From the NCBI RefSeq assembly GCF_029632765.1, contig NZ_CP121247.1, positions 806,001-870,000 of the forward strand: 64,000 bases of DNA, in the 5' to 3' direction. Within the stretch, counting starts at the first letter, position 1, and the number at the start of each line of letters is the position of its first letter. Shown one piece after another: positions 44,645-52,802 of this stretch. The stretch comes from Arcanobacterium wilhelmae (lineage in GTDB: Bacteria > Actinomycetota > Actinomycetes > Actinomycetales > Actinomycetaceae). The notes under the pieces are model-generated. The model ran no database searches. It had not been told where the DNA came from and saw only the letters and a list, made by a program, of their open reading frames with translations. The position numbers were made by a program, and so were the translations under genes.

Positions 44645-45130
44645 GTGTTCGGTTTTGGCAAGAAGAAGGAAGAGTTTCACGCACCTTTCGCGGGAACGGT
44701 ACTCGCGCTGGACGATGTCCCAGATGAAGCATTCTCCTCGCGGATGCTCGGCGATGGGTTCGCGGTTTCGCCGGATCCTTCGGCCACGGTTGTGGAGGTT
44801 CTAGCGCCGATCGCAGGAACAGTGGTGAAGATTTTTAAGACTCACCATGCGTTCTCGATGCGTACTCCGCGTGGCGTGGATGTCCTCGTTCACATTGGAA
44901 TGGATACGGTGGAGCTCGGCGGCAAGGGGATGGAGGCACTGGTGGATTCTGGTGCTGAGGTCGCCGCAGGCACCCCGATTATTCGTGTGGATGCAACAGC
45001 TGTTCGGGACGCGGGCAAGTCGCTCGTTACTCCGATCGTTTTCACGAAGAAAGCCCAGGTGGCTTCAGTTGATGTGAACGTTGGTCCTACGGAGCCGTCC
45101 AAGGTTGCCGCTACTGTCACACTTGCATGA
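44645..45130 (+). CDS. crr: PTS EIIA, glucose type
   Basis: 161-aa phosphocarrier. Active-site histidines H68 (THHAFSMRT) and H83 (VLVHIGMDTVEL) have the 15-residue spacing of E. coli EIIA-Glc. GTG start immediately after the EIICB stop. It passes phosphate from HPr to EIIB; any regulatory role as in enterobacteria is unproven in actinobacteria. Confidence 0.92.
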   Translation: MFGFGKKKEEFHAPFAGTVLALDDVPDEAFSSRMLGDGFAVSPDPSATVVEVLAPIAGTVVKIFKTHHAFSMRTPRGVDVLVHIGMDTVELGGKGMEALVDSGAEVAAGTPIIRVDATAVRDAGKSLVTPIVFTKKAQVASVDVNVGPTEPSKVAATVTLA

Positions 45131-45137
45131 TTGACAT

Positions 45138-45169
45138 GGTTGAGGGGCCGGCGATCGGCCCCCTCAACC
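45138..45169 (+). terminator. Terminator after crr
   Basis: 13-bp stem with one bulged C (45138-45150 with 45156-45169), separating licT-ptsG-crr from ptsHI. Confidence 0.65.
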
Positions 45170-45188
45170 GTGAAAATCGCTGGTTTTA

Positions 45189-45194
45189 TATAAT
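45189..45194 (+). promoter_or_regulatory. -10 element of ptsHI
   Basis: Perfect consensus TATAAT 64 nt before ptsH, in an AT-rich patch directly after the crr terminator. No clear -35. The leader contains a CCGCG/CGCGG hairpin. Confidence 0.5.
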
Positions 45195-45257
45195 AAATGC
45201 GCGGCATATCCGCGTGCCCCCTCGCGGGTTCTTCCGCGAATAACGAAAGGAAAATTC

Positions 45258-45518
45258 ATGGCGCAGCGCGTTGTTACTGTTGGTTCGAAGGTCGGTCTGC
45301 ATGCTCGCCCGGCGGCGAAGGTCGCTGAGGTTGCTGAAGAGACCGGCGCAGATATTCTCCTCACCTTTGGCGAGGAAGAGGCCGACGCAGCATCGATTCT
45401 CGAGATCATGGCGTTGGGTGCGATGAACGGCGACGAAATCACCGTCAGCGGCGATGATGAGACAGCAGTAAACACTGTTGCAGATCTCATCGCGTCGGAT
45501 CTCGACGGGGAGGAGTGA
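45258..45518 (+). CDS. ptsH: PTS phosphocarrier protein HPr
   Basis: 86 aa with the catalytic GLHARPAAK motif (His15) and Ser46 in ADAASILEIM, the position phosphorylated by HPr kinase in Firmicutes (no hprK is visible here). Good GAAAGGA site. Carries phosphate from Enzyme I to EIIA. 3 nt before ptsI. Confidence 0.95.
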   Translation: MAQRVVTVGSKVGLHARPAAKVAEVAEETGADILLTFGEEEADAASILEIMALGAMNGDEITVSGDDETAVNTVADLIASDLDGEE

Positions 45519-45521
45519 TCC

Positions 45522-47240
45522 GTGGCTTCGACAAGCCTTTCGGGTATCGGAGTTTTTGCCGGGAGCGCGGTGGCCCCCGCCGTCGTCGTCGAGCGTGTGG
45601 ATGCCGATGCCGTCAAGGAGATCGAGTTCGCCGACGCCGGTGCGTCGCGCGAGCTAGCCACCTCGGCGCTTACTGCAGTTGCGGAGCATCTGACGAAGCG
45701 TGCTGAGGCTACCTCGGGTCATGCGCAGGAAGTTCTTCAAGCGACAGCCGGTCTGGCAACCGACCGCGGGCTGGTGAAGGCCGTCGGCAAGAAAGCCGAC
45801 GCCGGGGCTGGGCCAGTTGAAGCTGTGCGTGCGGCTGTCGCCGATTACGCGGCCAAACTTGAGAAGATCGGCGGCTACATGGCTGAGCGAGTCACGGACC
45901 TGATGGATATCCGTGATCGTGCAGTTGCACAGCTCGCTGGTTTGCCGCAGCCGGGTGTGCCTGATTTTGAGGGAGAGGCCGTGATCGTTGCTGACGATCT
46001 CGCGCCCGCCGATACTGCAACTCTGGATCCAGCGCGCGTTCTTGCTGTGGTTACTGAGAAGGGCGGCCCAACGTCGCACACGGCGATCTTGTGTGCACAG
46101 CTGGGAATTCCCGCCGTCGTTCGCGCTTCCGGCGCGGGGGAAATTACGTCGGGCACCGTCGTCGGTGTTGATGGCGAACACGGTGTGGTTCTCGTTGAGC
46201 CGACCGCCGATGAGCAGGCGGGGTTGATCGAGCGTGCCCGCGTCCGCGCGGAGGCTCTCGCGGCCGCCGTCGGCAAAGGCGAAACCTCCGATGGCCACCG
46301 CGTACAGCTCCTCGTGAACCTGGGCGGAGCGGAGGAGGCGGAGAAGGTCGCCGCTGCTCATTCAGCTGAGGACGATCCGATCGAAGGCATCGGCCTGTTC
46401 CGCACCGAGTTCCTGTACCTCGGCCGCTCAGACGCTCCGAGTGTCGAAGAGCAGACCGAAACCTACCGACGTGTTCTCGCCGCTTTCGCTGGCAAGAAGG
46501 TCGTCTTCCGCACACTCGATGCGGGCTCGGACAAGCCACTGAAGTTCACTGAGAAGATCGAAGAAGACAACCCTGCCCTCGGCGTTCGCGGAATTCGCAT
46601 GTGTCAGCGCAACGAGCAGTTACTTCGCGATCAGCTCGAGGCGATCGCAGCTGGCTACAAGGCCGTTGTGGAGTCTGATCTTCCGGGCGCGGCCGAGACA
46701 TTGCTGTGGGTCATGGCGCCGATGGTTGCCGATGCAGACGAGGCGGACTGGTTCTTCGGCCTCGCCCACGAGTACGGGATCGAGCACGCAGGTGTGATGA
46801 TCGAGACCCCGGCAGCGGCAATCCGCTCTGGCGTGGTGTTGAAGAACGGCTCGTTCGGCTCGCTAGGAACAAACGATCTGACCCAATACACGATGGCAGC
46901 CGATCGCCTCCTTGGTGATCTCGCGGCGCTCAACAGCCCGTGGCAGCCAGCGGTTCTGGACATGATCTCGGCGGCCGTTTCTGGCACTGAGAACCCGATC
47001 GGCGTGTGTGGCGAAGCTGGGGGCGATCCGCTCCTCGCTCTCGTGCTCACGGGCATCGGAGTGAAGTCGCTGTCGATGGCGGCACCAAAGGTCCCGGCCG
47101 TTCGTTTCGCACTTTCGCTCCACACGCACGCGCAGTGCGTGGAGCTTGCTGAGGTTGCGCGCTCGGCGCGTACGGCAACCGCAGCGCGCGAAGCTGTATT
47201 GGCGAAGGTCGATCCGAAGCTGGCCGCGCTGGTTTCCTGA
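45522..47240 (+). CDS. ptsI: PTS Enzyme I
   Basis: 572-aa phosphoenolpyruvate-protein phosphotransferase. N-terminal HPr-binding helical domain, phosphohistidine His186 in GGPTSHTAILCAQLGIPAVV (first 20), then the PEP-binding barrel with GIGLFRTEFLYL, FRTLDAGSDKPL, ALGVRGIRMC and GSFGSLGTNDLTQYTMAADR (first 20). GTG start. Last gene of the PTS cluster; a 19-bp terminator follows. Confidence 0.95.
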   Translation: MASTSLSGIGVFAGSAVAPAVVVERVDADAVKEIEFADAGASRELATSALTAVAEHLTKRAEATSGHAQEVLQATAGLATDRGLVKAVGKKADAGAGPVEAVRAAVADYAAKLEKIGGYMAERVTDLMDIRDRAVAQLAGLPQPGVPDFEGEAVIVADDLAPADTATLDPARVLAVVTEKGGPTSHTAILCAQLGIPAVVRASGAGEITSGTVVGVDGEHGVVLVEPTADEQAGLIERARVRAEALAAAVGKGETSDGHRVQLLVNLGGAEEAEKVAAAHSAEDDPIEGIGLFRTEFLYLGRSDAPSVEEQTETYRRVLAAFAGKKVVFRTLDAGSDKPLKFTEKIEEDNPALGVRGIRMCQRNEQLLRDQLEAIAAGYKAVVESDLPGAAETLLWVMAPMVADADEADWFFGLAHEYGIEHAGVMIETPAAAIRSGVVLKNGSFGSLGTNDLTQYTMAADRLLGDLAALNSPWQPAVLDMISAAVSGTENPIGVCGEAGGDPLLALVLTGIGVKSLSMAAPKVPAVRFALSLHTHAQCVELAEVARSARTATAAREAVLAKVDPKLAALVS

Positions 47241-47258
47241 TCGGAGAGCGTTTGGCCG

Positions 47259-47300
47259 AATGGTGGCGGTTTTCGCAGATGTGCGAAAACCGCCACCATT
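47259..47300 (+). terminator. Terminator of ptsHI
   Basis: Perfect 19-bp stem (47259-47277 with 47282-47300), 4-nt loop, then CATTT. Confidence 0.85.
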
Positions 47301-47456
47301 CATTTCCGAGGCATGAGATGATCTCGCAAGCCCACGCCCTGTCCAGTGCGGGGTAAACGTTGCGTATGGTCAACGATGTGGCCGGTCCTGAACGCCTCTG
47401 CGGCTCGATCCAGGTGTGCATTTGAATCGCAGCAGGGATAAGCGTTGAATGGAGAT

Positions 47457-49040
47457 ATGAGTTACTCAGATCACAACGGAGTGAATGTGCCTGGCATCGG
47501 CCCCCAGTGCCACGGGCGAGGCATCGATCCGTCGCTGGCATTCCTCGCGCACGCACACGGGGAAACACTCGAGGTCCATTACCCTGTGGACGGCACCCCC
47601 GTCGGCACAGTTCGCACAGCCACCCAGGCCGACGTCGAGAGCGCATTTAAGCTTGCGCGCGCTGCCCAGCATGAATGGGCGCAAACCCCCATCCGCGATC
47701 GCGCACGCATCCTCGTCCGGTTCGCCCAGTATGTTCTCGACAACTGTGACGAGCTTCTTGATTCAATCCAGCTCGAAACAGGGAAAAACCGGCTCTCCGC
47801 ATTCGAGGAAGTCATGGATGTGGCACGGCTCGCCGCCCACACGGCCGCCGTCGCGCCCTCGATCCTCAAAACCAAGCGGGCCGCAGGAGCATTCCCGATA
47901 CTCACGCAGGTGCGGGTCGAACGCGCGCCGAAGGGCGTCGTCGGGGTAATCGCTCCGTGGAACTACCCCCTCACGCTTGTCGCCACGGATATCGTTCCCG
48001 CACTTATCGCAGGAAACGCCGTCGTGATGAAACCCGATTCCGCCACGCCGTTCACGGCCCTCCTCACCCGAAAGCTCCTCCTTCAAGCAGGATTACCCGA
48101 GGATCTCTTCCTCGTCACCCCAGGCTCCGGCCGCACCGTGGGCACGTGGATCATCGACCGCGCAGACTTCATCATGTTCACCGGCTCCACCGCCACCGGG
48201 CGCCTCATCGCCGCGCGCTGCGGTGAACGCTTGATTGGTTGCTCGGCCGAGCTCGGAGGAAAGAACCCGATGATCGTCCTTGCCGACGCCGACATCGAAC
48301 GAGCCGCCGCCGGCGCAGTCAAAGCCTGCTTCTCCAACACCGGGCAACTGTGCATCTCCATCGAACGTATTTACGTGGCGCAAGAAATTGCAGACGAGTT
48401 TACCCGCGCATTCGTCGAGAAGACCCGGGCACTCACCCTCGGGGGAGGGCTCGACTGGAATACCGACGTCGGCTCGCTCATCTCGCCCGAGCACATGGCG
48501 CGCGTCAAAGCGCATGTGGACGACGCCGTCGCGAAAGGCGCCCGCGTGCTCGCCGGCGGGCGGGCCCGGCCCGACCTCGGCCCAGCATTCTACGAACCCA
48601 CCATCCTCAGCGACGTGCCTGACGAAGCCGACGTCGCGCGGGCAGAAACCTTCGGCCCCGCCGTCGCGCTTGACACCTACGACCACGAAGCCGAAGCCAT
48701 CGCCGCCGCAAACGACACCACCTACGGGCTGAACTCGTCCGTCTGGAGCCGATCTGTCGCTCACGCACGCGCCGTCGCCTCCCGACTCGAAACCGGCACC
48801 GTCGCCATCAACGACGGCTACACCGCCGCCTGGGGCTCCATCGCCGCACCCATGGGAGGATGGAAAGAATCCGGAATCGGCCGCCGGCACGGCGCCGACG
48901 GCATCCTCAAATACACCGAAAGCCGCACTGTTGCGGCACAACACCTCATTCCCATCGGCCCGTTCGGGCCACTCGACGCAGAAAAATTCGCACACGTGAT
49001 GCGGCGAGGCATACGCGTACTCAACGCTCTCAAGTTCTAG
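47457..49040 (+). CDS. Aldehyde dehydrogenase, succinate-semialdehyde dehydrogenase-like
   Basis: About 527 aa of the NAD(P)-dependent ALDH superfamily. VIAPWNYPLTL and FTGSTATGRLIA (cofactor), general-base Glu in AELGGKNPMIV, catalytic Cys299 in NTGQLCISIERIY and C-terminal PMGGWKESGIGRR. The overall pattern fits the GabD2-like succinate-semialdehyde branch. I take ATG 47457; TTG 47445 in frame is an alternative with a similar weak ribosome site. The stop lies 9 nt before an SDR gene, so the two are a pair. Confidence 0.85.
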   Translation: MSYSDHNGVNVPGIGPQCHGRGIDPSLAFLAHAHGETLEVHYPVDGTPVGTVRTATQADVESAFKLARAAQHEWAQTPIRDRARILVRFAQYVLDNCDELLDSIQLETGKNRLSAFEEVMDVARLAAHTAAVAPSILKTKRAAGAFPILTQVRVERAPKGVVGVIAPWNYPLTLVATDIVPALIAGNAVVMKPDSATPFTALLTRKLLLQAGLPEDLFLVTPGSGRTVGTWIIDRADFIMFTGSTATGRLIAARCGERLIGCSAELGGKNPMIVLADADIERAAAGAVKACFSNTGQLCISIERIYVAQEIADEFTRAFVEKTRALTLGGGLDWNTDVGSLISPEHMARVKAHVDDAVAKGARVLAGGRARPDLGPAFYEPTILSDVPDEADVARAETFGPAVALDTYDHEAEAIAAANDTTYGLNSSVWSRSVAHARAVASRLETGTVAINDGYTAAWGSIAAPMGGWKESGIGRRHGADGILKYTESRTVAAQHLIPIGPFGPLDAEKFAHVMRRGIRVLNALKF

Positions 49041-49048
49041 GAGGAAAA

Positions 49049-49882
49049 ATGGCAGGAAAACGAGTACCCATTAGAGGAGCCCGAGTCCTCATCACCGGCG
49101 CCGCATCCGGAATCGGGCGGCTTATGGCCAAAGGCGCGGCCGAACGCGGGGCCCGCGAAGTGTTCCTGTGGGACCTCAACGGCGAGGCCGCCCAGGCGCT
49201 CGCACGCGAAATCGGAACCAACTTCGCCGGGCTCCCCAGCGCAACACGCGCATCGGCCTCGGCCATCGACGTCACCGACTCGGCCGCCGTCACCGCACTC
49301 GCCAAGGAAATCGGCCACGTTGACATCGTCATCAACAACGCCGGCGTCGTCACCGGCAAACCGCTCCTTGAGGCGAGTGAGGCGCAGATCCGGCGCACAT
49401 TTGACGTGAATGTCCTCGCGCAATACTGGGTGACCCGTGCGTTCCTCCCCGCAATGCTCGAACGCGACCGCGGCGCAATTGTGAACATCGCGAGCGCCGC
49501 CGGCCTCGTCGGAGTAGCAAAACAAACCGACTACTCAGCCTCCAAATTCGCGTCCTTTGGCTTTACAGAATCGCTCCGCGCCGAGCTCTCTAAAGCCGAT
49601 TCGCACGTCCACACCCTCGTCGTCGCCCCGTACTACATCGACACCGGCATGTTCGACGGCGTCCGGACCAAATTCCCTGCTCTGTTGCCGATCTTGAAAG
49701 AAGCGGACGTCGCGAGAAAGATCCTTGACGCCCTCGAATCAGGCAAACACCAGCTCGTCATGCCACCCTTTGTGAAACTCCTGCCTGCGATGCGCCTGCT
49801 ACCACCGCGTGCATTCGACGCCGTGTGCAACTTCTTCGGTGTTAACACAACCATGGATAACTTCGTCGGACGCAAGAGCTAG
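49049..49882 (+). CDS. Short-chain dehydrogenase/reductase
   Basis: 277-aa classical SDR with AGGAGG ribosome site. Cofactor motif TGAASGIG (about 15-22), NNAG, catalytic Ser (IASAAG) and YSASK. A C-terminal basic segment (about 225-277) with PPFVKLLPAMRLLPPRAFDA could attach to the membrane, as in retinol dehydrogenase-like SDRs. Substrate unknown. With the aldehyde dehydrogenase it may oxidise an alcohol to an acid; this is inference. Confidence 0.85.
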   Translation: MAGKRVPIRGARVLITGAASGIGRLMAKGAAERGAREVFLWDLNGEAAQALAREIGTNFAGLPSATRASASAIDVTDSAAVTALAKEIGHVDIVINNAGVVTGKPLLEASEAQIRRTFDVNVLAQYWVTRAFLPAMLERDRGAIVNIASAAGLVGVAKQTDYSASKFASFGFTESLRAELSKADSHVHTLVVAPYYIDTGMFDGVRTKFPALLPILKEADVARKILDALESGKHQLVMPPFVKLLPAMRLLPPRAFDAVCNFFGVNTTMDNFVGRKS

Positions 49883-49910
49883 GCGCTGCGATTGCTGCTC
49901 GCGCGCCGCC

Positions 49911-49980
49911 GTCGGGACGGCTCACGGCGAGACTCGCGCGCCGGCGTCGGGACGGCTCACGGCGAAACTCGCGCACCGGC
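49911..49980 (+). repeat. 35-bp tandem duplication before nadE
   Basis: Units 49911-49945 and 49946-49980 differ at two positions. Flanked by partial copies (GCGCGCCGCC before; GACGGGAAGG after). Lies just upstream of the nadE promoter. Confidence 0.8.
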
Positions 49981-49994
49981 GACGGGAAGGGAAG

Positions 49995-50000
49995 TAAACT
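49995..50000 (+). promoter_or_regulatory. -10 hexamer of a leaderless nadE transcript
   Basis: TAAACT ends 6 nt before the nadE ATG. Confidence 0.5.
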
Positions 50001-50006
50001 AGCCGC

Positions 50007-50828
50007 ATGCGTGAACTACAGCGAGAAATCATCGAAAAACTCGGCGTGAAGCCGAACATTGATCCCGCCGCGGAAGTCGAGGCACGTGTGCAATTCCTCG
50101 TCGACTATGCACGATCTGCGCGGGCAACAGGCTTCGTGCTTGGAATCTCCGGGGGAGTGGACTCCACCCTCGGCGGCCGCCTGGCACAGATGGCGGTCGA
50201 AAAGATGCGAAGCGAAGGCGATGATGTCGCCTTCGTCGCCGTGCGCCTGCCGTACGGGGTGCAGGCCGACGAGGCCGACGCCGCCGCCGCGATGGACTGG
50301 GTCGCCGCCGACCACGAGGTGACCCTCAATATCAAGGAACCCACGGTAGCGCTCGAAGCCGCATACGAAGACGCCATGGAAATGGACATCTCAGATTTTA
50401 ACCGCGGCAACGTCAAGGCACGAATGCGCATGATCGCGCAGTACGCGATCGCTGGCGACGCCGGACTGCTCGTCATCGGTACCGACCATGCTGCCGAGAA
50501 TGTGACGGCATTCTTCACTAAGTTCGGCGACGGTGCTGCGGATCTACTGCCGCTCGCAGGGCTCAACAAGCGTCAAAATCGAGCACTACTGAAGTACCTG
50601 GGGGCACCCGAGCCCCTATGGGCGAAAGTGCCAACTGCCGATCTGCTCGATGGGAAACCGCTACGCACAGACGAAGACGAGCTGGGCCTCACTTATGATC
50701 AGATCGACGACTACCTCGAAGGCAAAGAGATCGATCTGGCGGCTGCCGAGAACCTCGAAGCCAAATGGATGCGAGGGCGCCACAAGCGCACCGTCCCGGC
50801 GACGCCCGCAGACACCTGGTGGCGCTGA
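50007..50828 (+). CDS. nadE: Ammonia-dependent NAD+ synthetase
   Basis: 273-aa short form without the glutaminase domain, so it uses ammonia (final step of NAD synthesis). ATP-pyrophosphatase P-loop SGGVDSTLGGRLA (about 48), GNVKARMRMIAQYAIA, GTDHAAENVTAFFTKFGDGAADLLPL (P2 motif), and the C-terminal KWMRGRHKRTVPATPADTWWR with KRxxP-type end. Probably leaderless. Many actinobacteria carry the long glutamine-dependent enzyme instead. Confidence 0.94.
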   Translation: MRELQREIIEKLGVKPNIDPAAEVEARVQFLVDYARSARATGFVLGISGGVDSTLGGRLAQMAVEKMRSEGDDVAFVAVRLPYGVQADEADAAAAMDWVAADHEVTLNIKEPTVALEAAYEDAMEMDISDFNRGNVKARMRMIAQYAIAGDAGLLVIGTDHAAENVTAFFTKFGDGAADLLPLAGLNKRQNRALLKYLGAPEPLWAKVPTADLLDGKPLRTDEDELGLTYDQIDDYLEGKEIDLAAAENLEAKWMRGRHKRTVPATPADTWWR

Positions 50829-51023
50829 GGTGACACAACATCTTGGCCGTTGCCTCGCTCTTCTGCCTGAAGCTGGGGTCGGAGCGGGCATTCGTTGCAC
50901 ACGCGCCAGTATTCGCCGTGCTGACGGCAACCGCACCGAATGTCGGCCAGGCGCGTGATCGCCGTCGGCGGGCAGAGGATCACTTTCGAACGTAGGTCCG
51001 CCTGCGCCGTCGGCCATCGAGGA

Positions 51024-51695
51024 TCAGTTCTGGCCAGTTGCTGTGAGATAGGCGAGCACAGCACGCACCCGCCGGTTTTCTTCGCCCGGTGGCAAGCCGA
51101 GCTTCGTGAAGATGTTCGACACGTGCTTCGACACCGCGGCGGAGGAGAGGAAAAGCGTATCTTGGATTTCCGAGTTCGACATGCCTCGCGCCATCAGCTC
51201 GAGCACCTCGCGCTCTCGCGGCGTAAGTTGCGAGAGCGCATTCATCGAGCCACGGATCAGGCCGGCGGCAACGTCGGGGTCTACGACCATGCCGCCAGCC
51301 GCCACCATATTGAGTGAGGCCACGAAGTCCGATACCTTCGATACGCGTTCTTTGAGGAGATAACCGATCCCTGCCTTCCCGCGATCGGGCGATACGAACA
51401 GCGACGCTGCGTATGCGGGTGCAACGTATTGTGAGAGAACCATGATTGCGAGCTGCGGATAGCGCTCACGGAGCTGGGCGGCTGCGCGCAAACCGTCGTC
51501 GGACATCCCCGGTGGCATGCGAACGTCGGTGAGGAACACATCCACCTGCTCGCCGGCGTCGAGGAGGGCGCCGACACGGGAGACCGCGCTCGGGGCGTCT
51601 TCAGCGAATCCGACGACCTCGAAACCCACACGTTGCAAGATCCCTGCGAGCCCTTCACGCATCAGCGTGGCATCGTCGGCAATAAAAATTTTCAC
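51024..51695 (-). CDS. LuxR-family response regulator
   Basis: 223 aa. Receiver with D7-D8, phosphoacceptor Asp57 (VFLTDVRMPPGMSDDG), and Lys in YLLKER; LuxR domain with LTPREREVLELMARGMSNSEI and SSAAVSKHVSNIFTKLGL. GTG start with GAGAGGAAC. Transcribed after the kinase at 52052-52771, but a 356-bp gap with two repeat elements lies between. Confidence 0.92.
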   Translation of the reverse strand: MKIFIADDATLMREGLAGILQRVGFEVVGFAEDAPSAVSRVGALLDAGEQVDVFLTDVRMPPGMSDDGLRAAAQLRERYPQLAIMVLSQYVAPAYAASLFVSPDRGKAGIGYLLKERVSKVSDFVASLNMVAAGGMVVDPDVAAGLIRGSMNALSQLTPREREVLELMARGMSNSEIQDTLFLSSAAVSKHVSNIFTKLGLPPGEENRRVRAVLAYLTATGQN

Positions 51696-51768
51696 AGCGT
51701 TCCTCTCCGGGATTCTCCCAGGGTTCGTCTCCAGGCGATCTGTCGGGGCCTCTGCCAGCTGAATCCCT

Positions 51769-51855
51769 AACCGATTTTAGTGCAATTACGAGGATCGGTT
51801 CTGCTTTGGGTCGCAGCTCCCCAGATATGCACCAAACCTCGACTCGTGGAAGGTA
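51769..51855. repeat. Dispersed palindromic element, copy D1
   Basis: Begins AACCGATTTTAGTGCAATTA and ends ATGCACCAAAC plus GACTCGTGGAAGGT. Subfamily shared with 51927-52013. Confidence 0.55.
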
Positions 51856-51926
51856 GCCAGCGCGCCAGCGTACGCTTCAGTCCTCAAAGGTCTGTGTTGT
51901 TGACAACCCGCGGCTGATCTCCAGTC

Positions 51927-52013
51927 AACCGATTTCAGTGCGATTGTTGGGATCGAAGGTGGTGTGTGTGGATGGGGTGGCGGATCTGCACCAAACTTTG
52001 TCGAGTGGAAGGT
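51927..52013. repeat. Dispersed palindromic element, copy D2
   Basis: Begins AACCGATTTCAGTGCGATTG and ends CTGCACCAAAC plus GTCGAGTGGAAGGT, matching D1 at both ends; interiors diverge. Confidence 0.55.
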
Positions 52014-52051
52014 GACAAGTCAACCAGCCTGTTTATCTGTGTCTAGTGAAG

Positions 52052-52771
52052 CTAGGCGTTGGGCACTCCAGATTCGCCGCGCCGTAACAAAAGCGGGATC
52101 GTCGCGCGTAGCACCGTTGGGCCACCCGCAGGTGAGGAGAGCTCCAGTTTCCCGCCGAATGCGGCGAGTCGTTCCCGCAACCCTGCCAGCCCGTGCCCAG
52201 GTGTAATCGTTGCCCCACCTAGCCCGGTGTCGACGATCGAAATGTGGAGGTCGTCGTCGGCGGCGAGGACGACGGTTGCCGTGGCTTGAGGAGCATGTTT
52301 TGCGGCATTCGTCAGCGCCTCGGAGACTAAAAAGTAACCAGTAGCGATGATGCCTTCGGGCATGGTCGGCAGGGAGTGAGGAACTCGAACCTGAACGGGA
52401 ATTTCGGCGCGCTCCGCGACATCGCGGATCGCCTTTTCCAGCCCGAGATCGGACAGCACTTTAGGGTGGACGTTGTTGACAGTTGCGCGGATTGCGGCGA
52501 GGCCTTCAGCGTTAGCCTGCTGGGCACGTGCGAGAACGGCAGGGAGATCGGCAAGTGCGGGCGGTAGGGTGCCGGCAAGTTGGATGATTAACTCTGCTTC
52601 GCCGAGTGCCATCCCGGTCGCAACGACGAACTGCTGAGCTCCGTCGTGAAGATCACGTTCGATACGTCTGCGCTCAATCTCGAAAGCGTGCACGATCTCG
52701 CGCCGCGATTCCGTCAGCTCTGACAGCTCACGTGCAATATTTCGTCGATGTTTGTTGAACCAGCCGAACAT
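52052..52771 (-). CDS. Sensor histidine kinase without a sensor domain
   Basis: 239 aa. Only the transmitter is present: HisKA_3 with phosphoacceptor His42 (IERDLHDGAQQFVVATGMAL) and a HATPase domain (ALTNAAKHAPQA N-box, IVDTGLGG, GHGLAGLRERLAAFGG). No membrane segment and no PAS/GAF part, so the signal must come from a partner protein, or the gene has lost its sensor. Likely partner of the regulator at 51024-51695. Confidence 0.9.
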   Translation of the reverse strand: MFGWFNKHRRNIARELSELTESRREIVHAFEIERRRIERDLHDGAQQFVVATGMALGEAELIIQLAGTLPPALADLPAVLARAQQANAEGLAAIRATVNNVHPKVLSDLGLEKAIRDVAERAEIPVQVRVPHSLPTMPEGIIATGYFLVSEALTNAAKHAPQATATVVLAADDDLHISIVDTGLGGATITPGHGLAGLRERLAAFGGKLELSSPAGGPTVLRATIPLLLRRGESGVPNA

Positions 52772-52802
52772 GCTCTCCAGTGTATCGGCTCAGTCTGAGG
52801 AC

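Larger units (their letters stand above)
51696..52051. other. Spacer between kinase and regulator genes
   Basis: No coding region. Two copies of the palindromic element occupy about half of it; I see nothing else apart from the ribosome site of the regulator gene. Confidence 0.6.

Noticed and set aside
43031..44680. 549-codon open frame on the minus strand
   Set aside because: It lies opposite the EIICB gene, is very rich in Glu/Arg/His and has no motif; a codon-bias shadow.
48093..48995. 300-codon Gly/Val/Asp-rich open frame on the minus strand
   Set aside because: Shadow of the aldehyde dehydrogenase gene; composition is an artefact of GC-rich third positions.
51024..52771. DevR/DevS-type oxygen circuit for the second regulator/kinase pair
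   Set aside because: This kinase has no GAF domain, so no oxygen- or redox-sensing role is supported.
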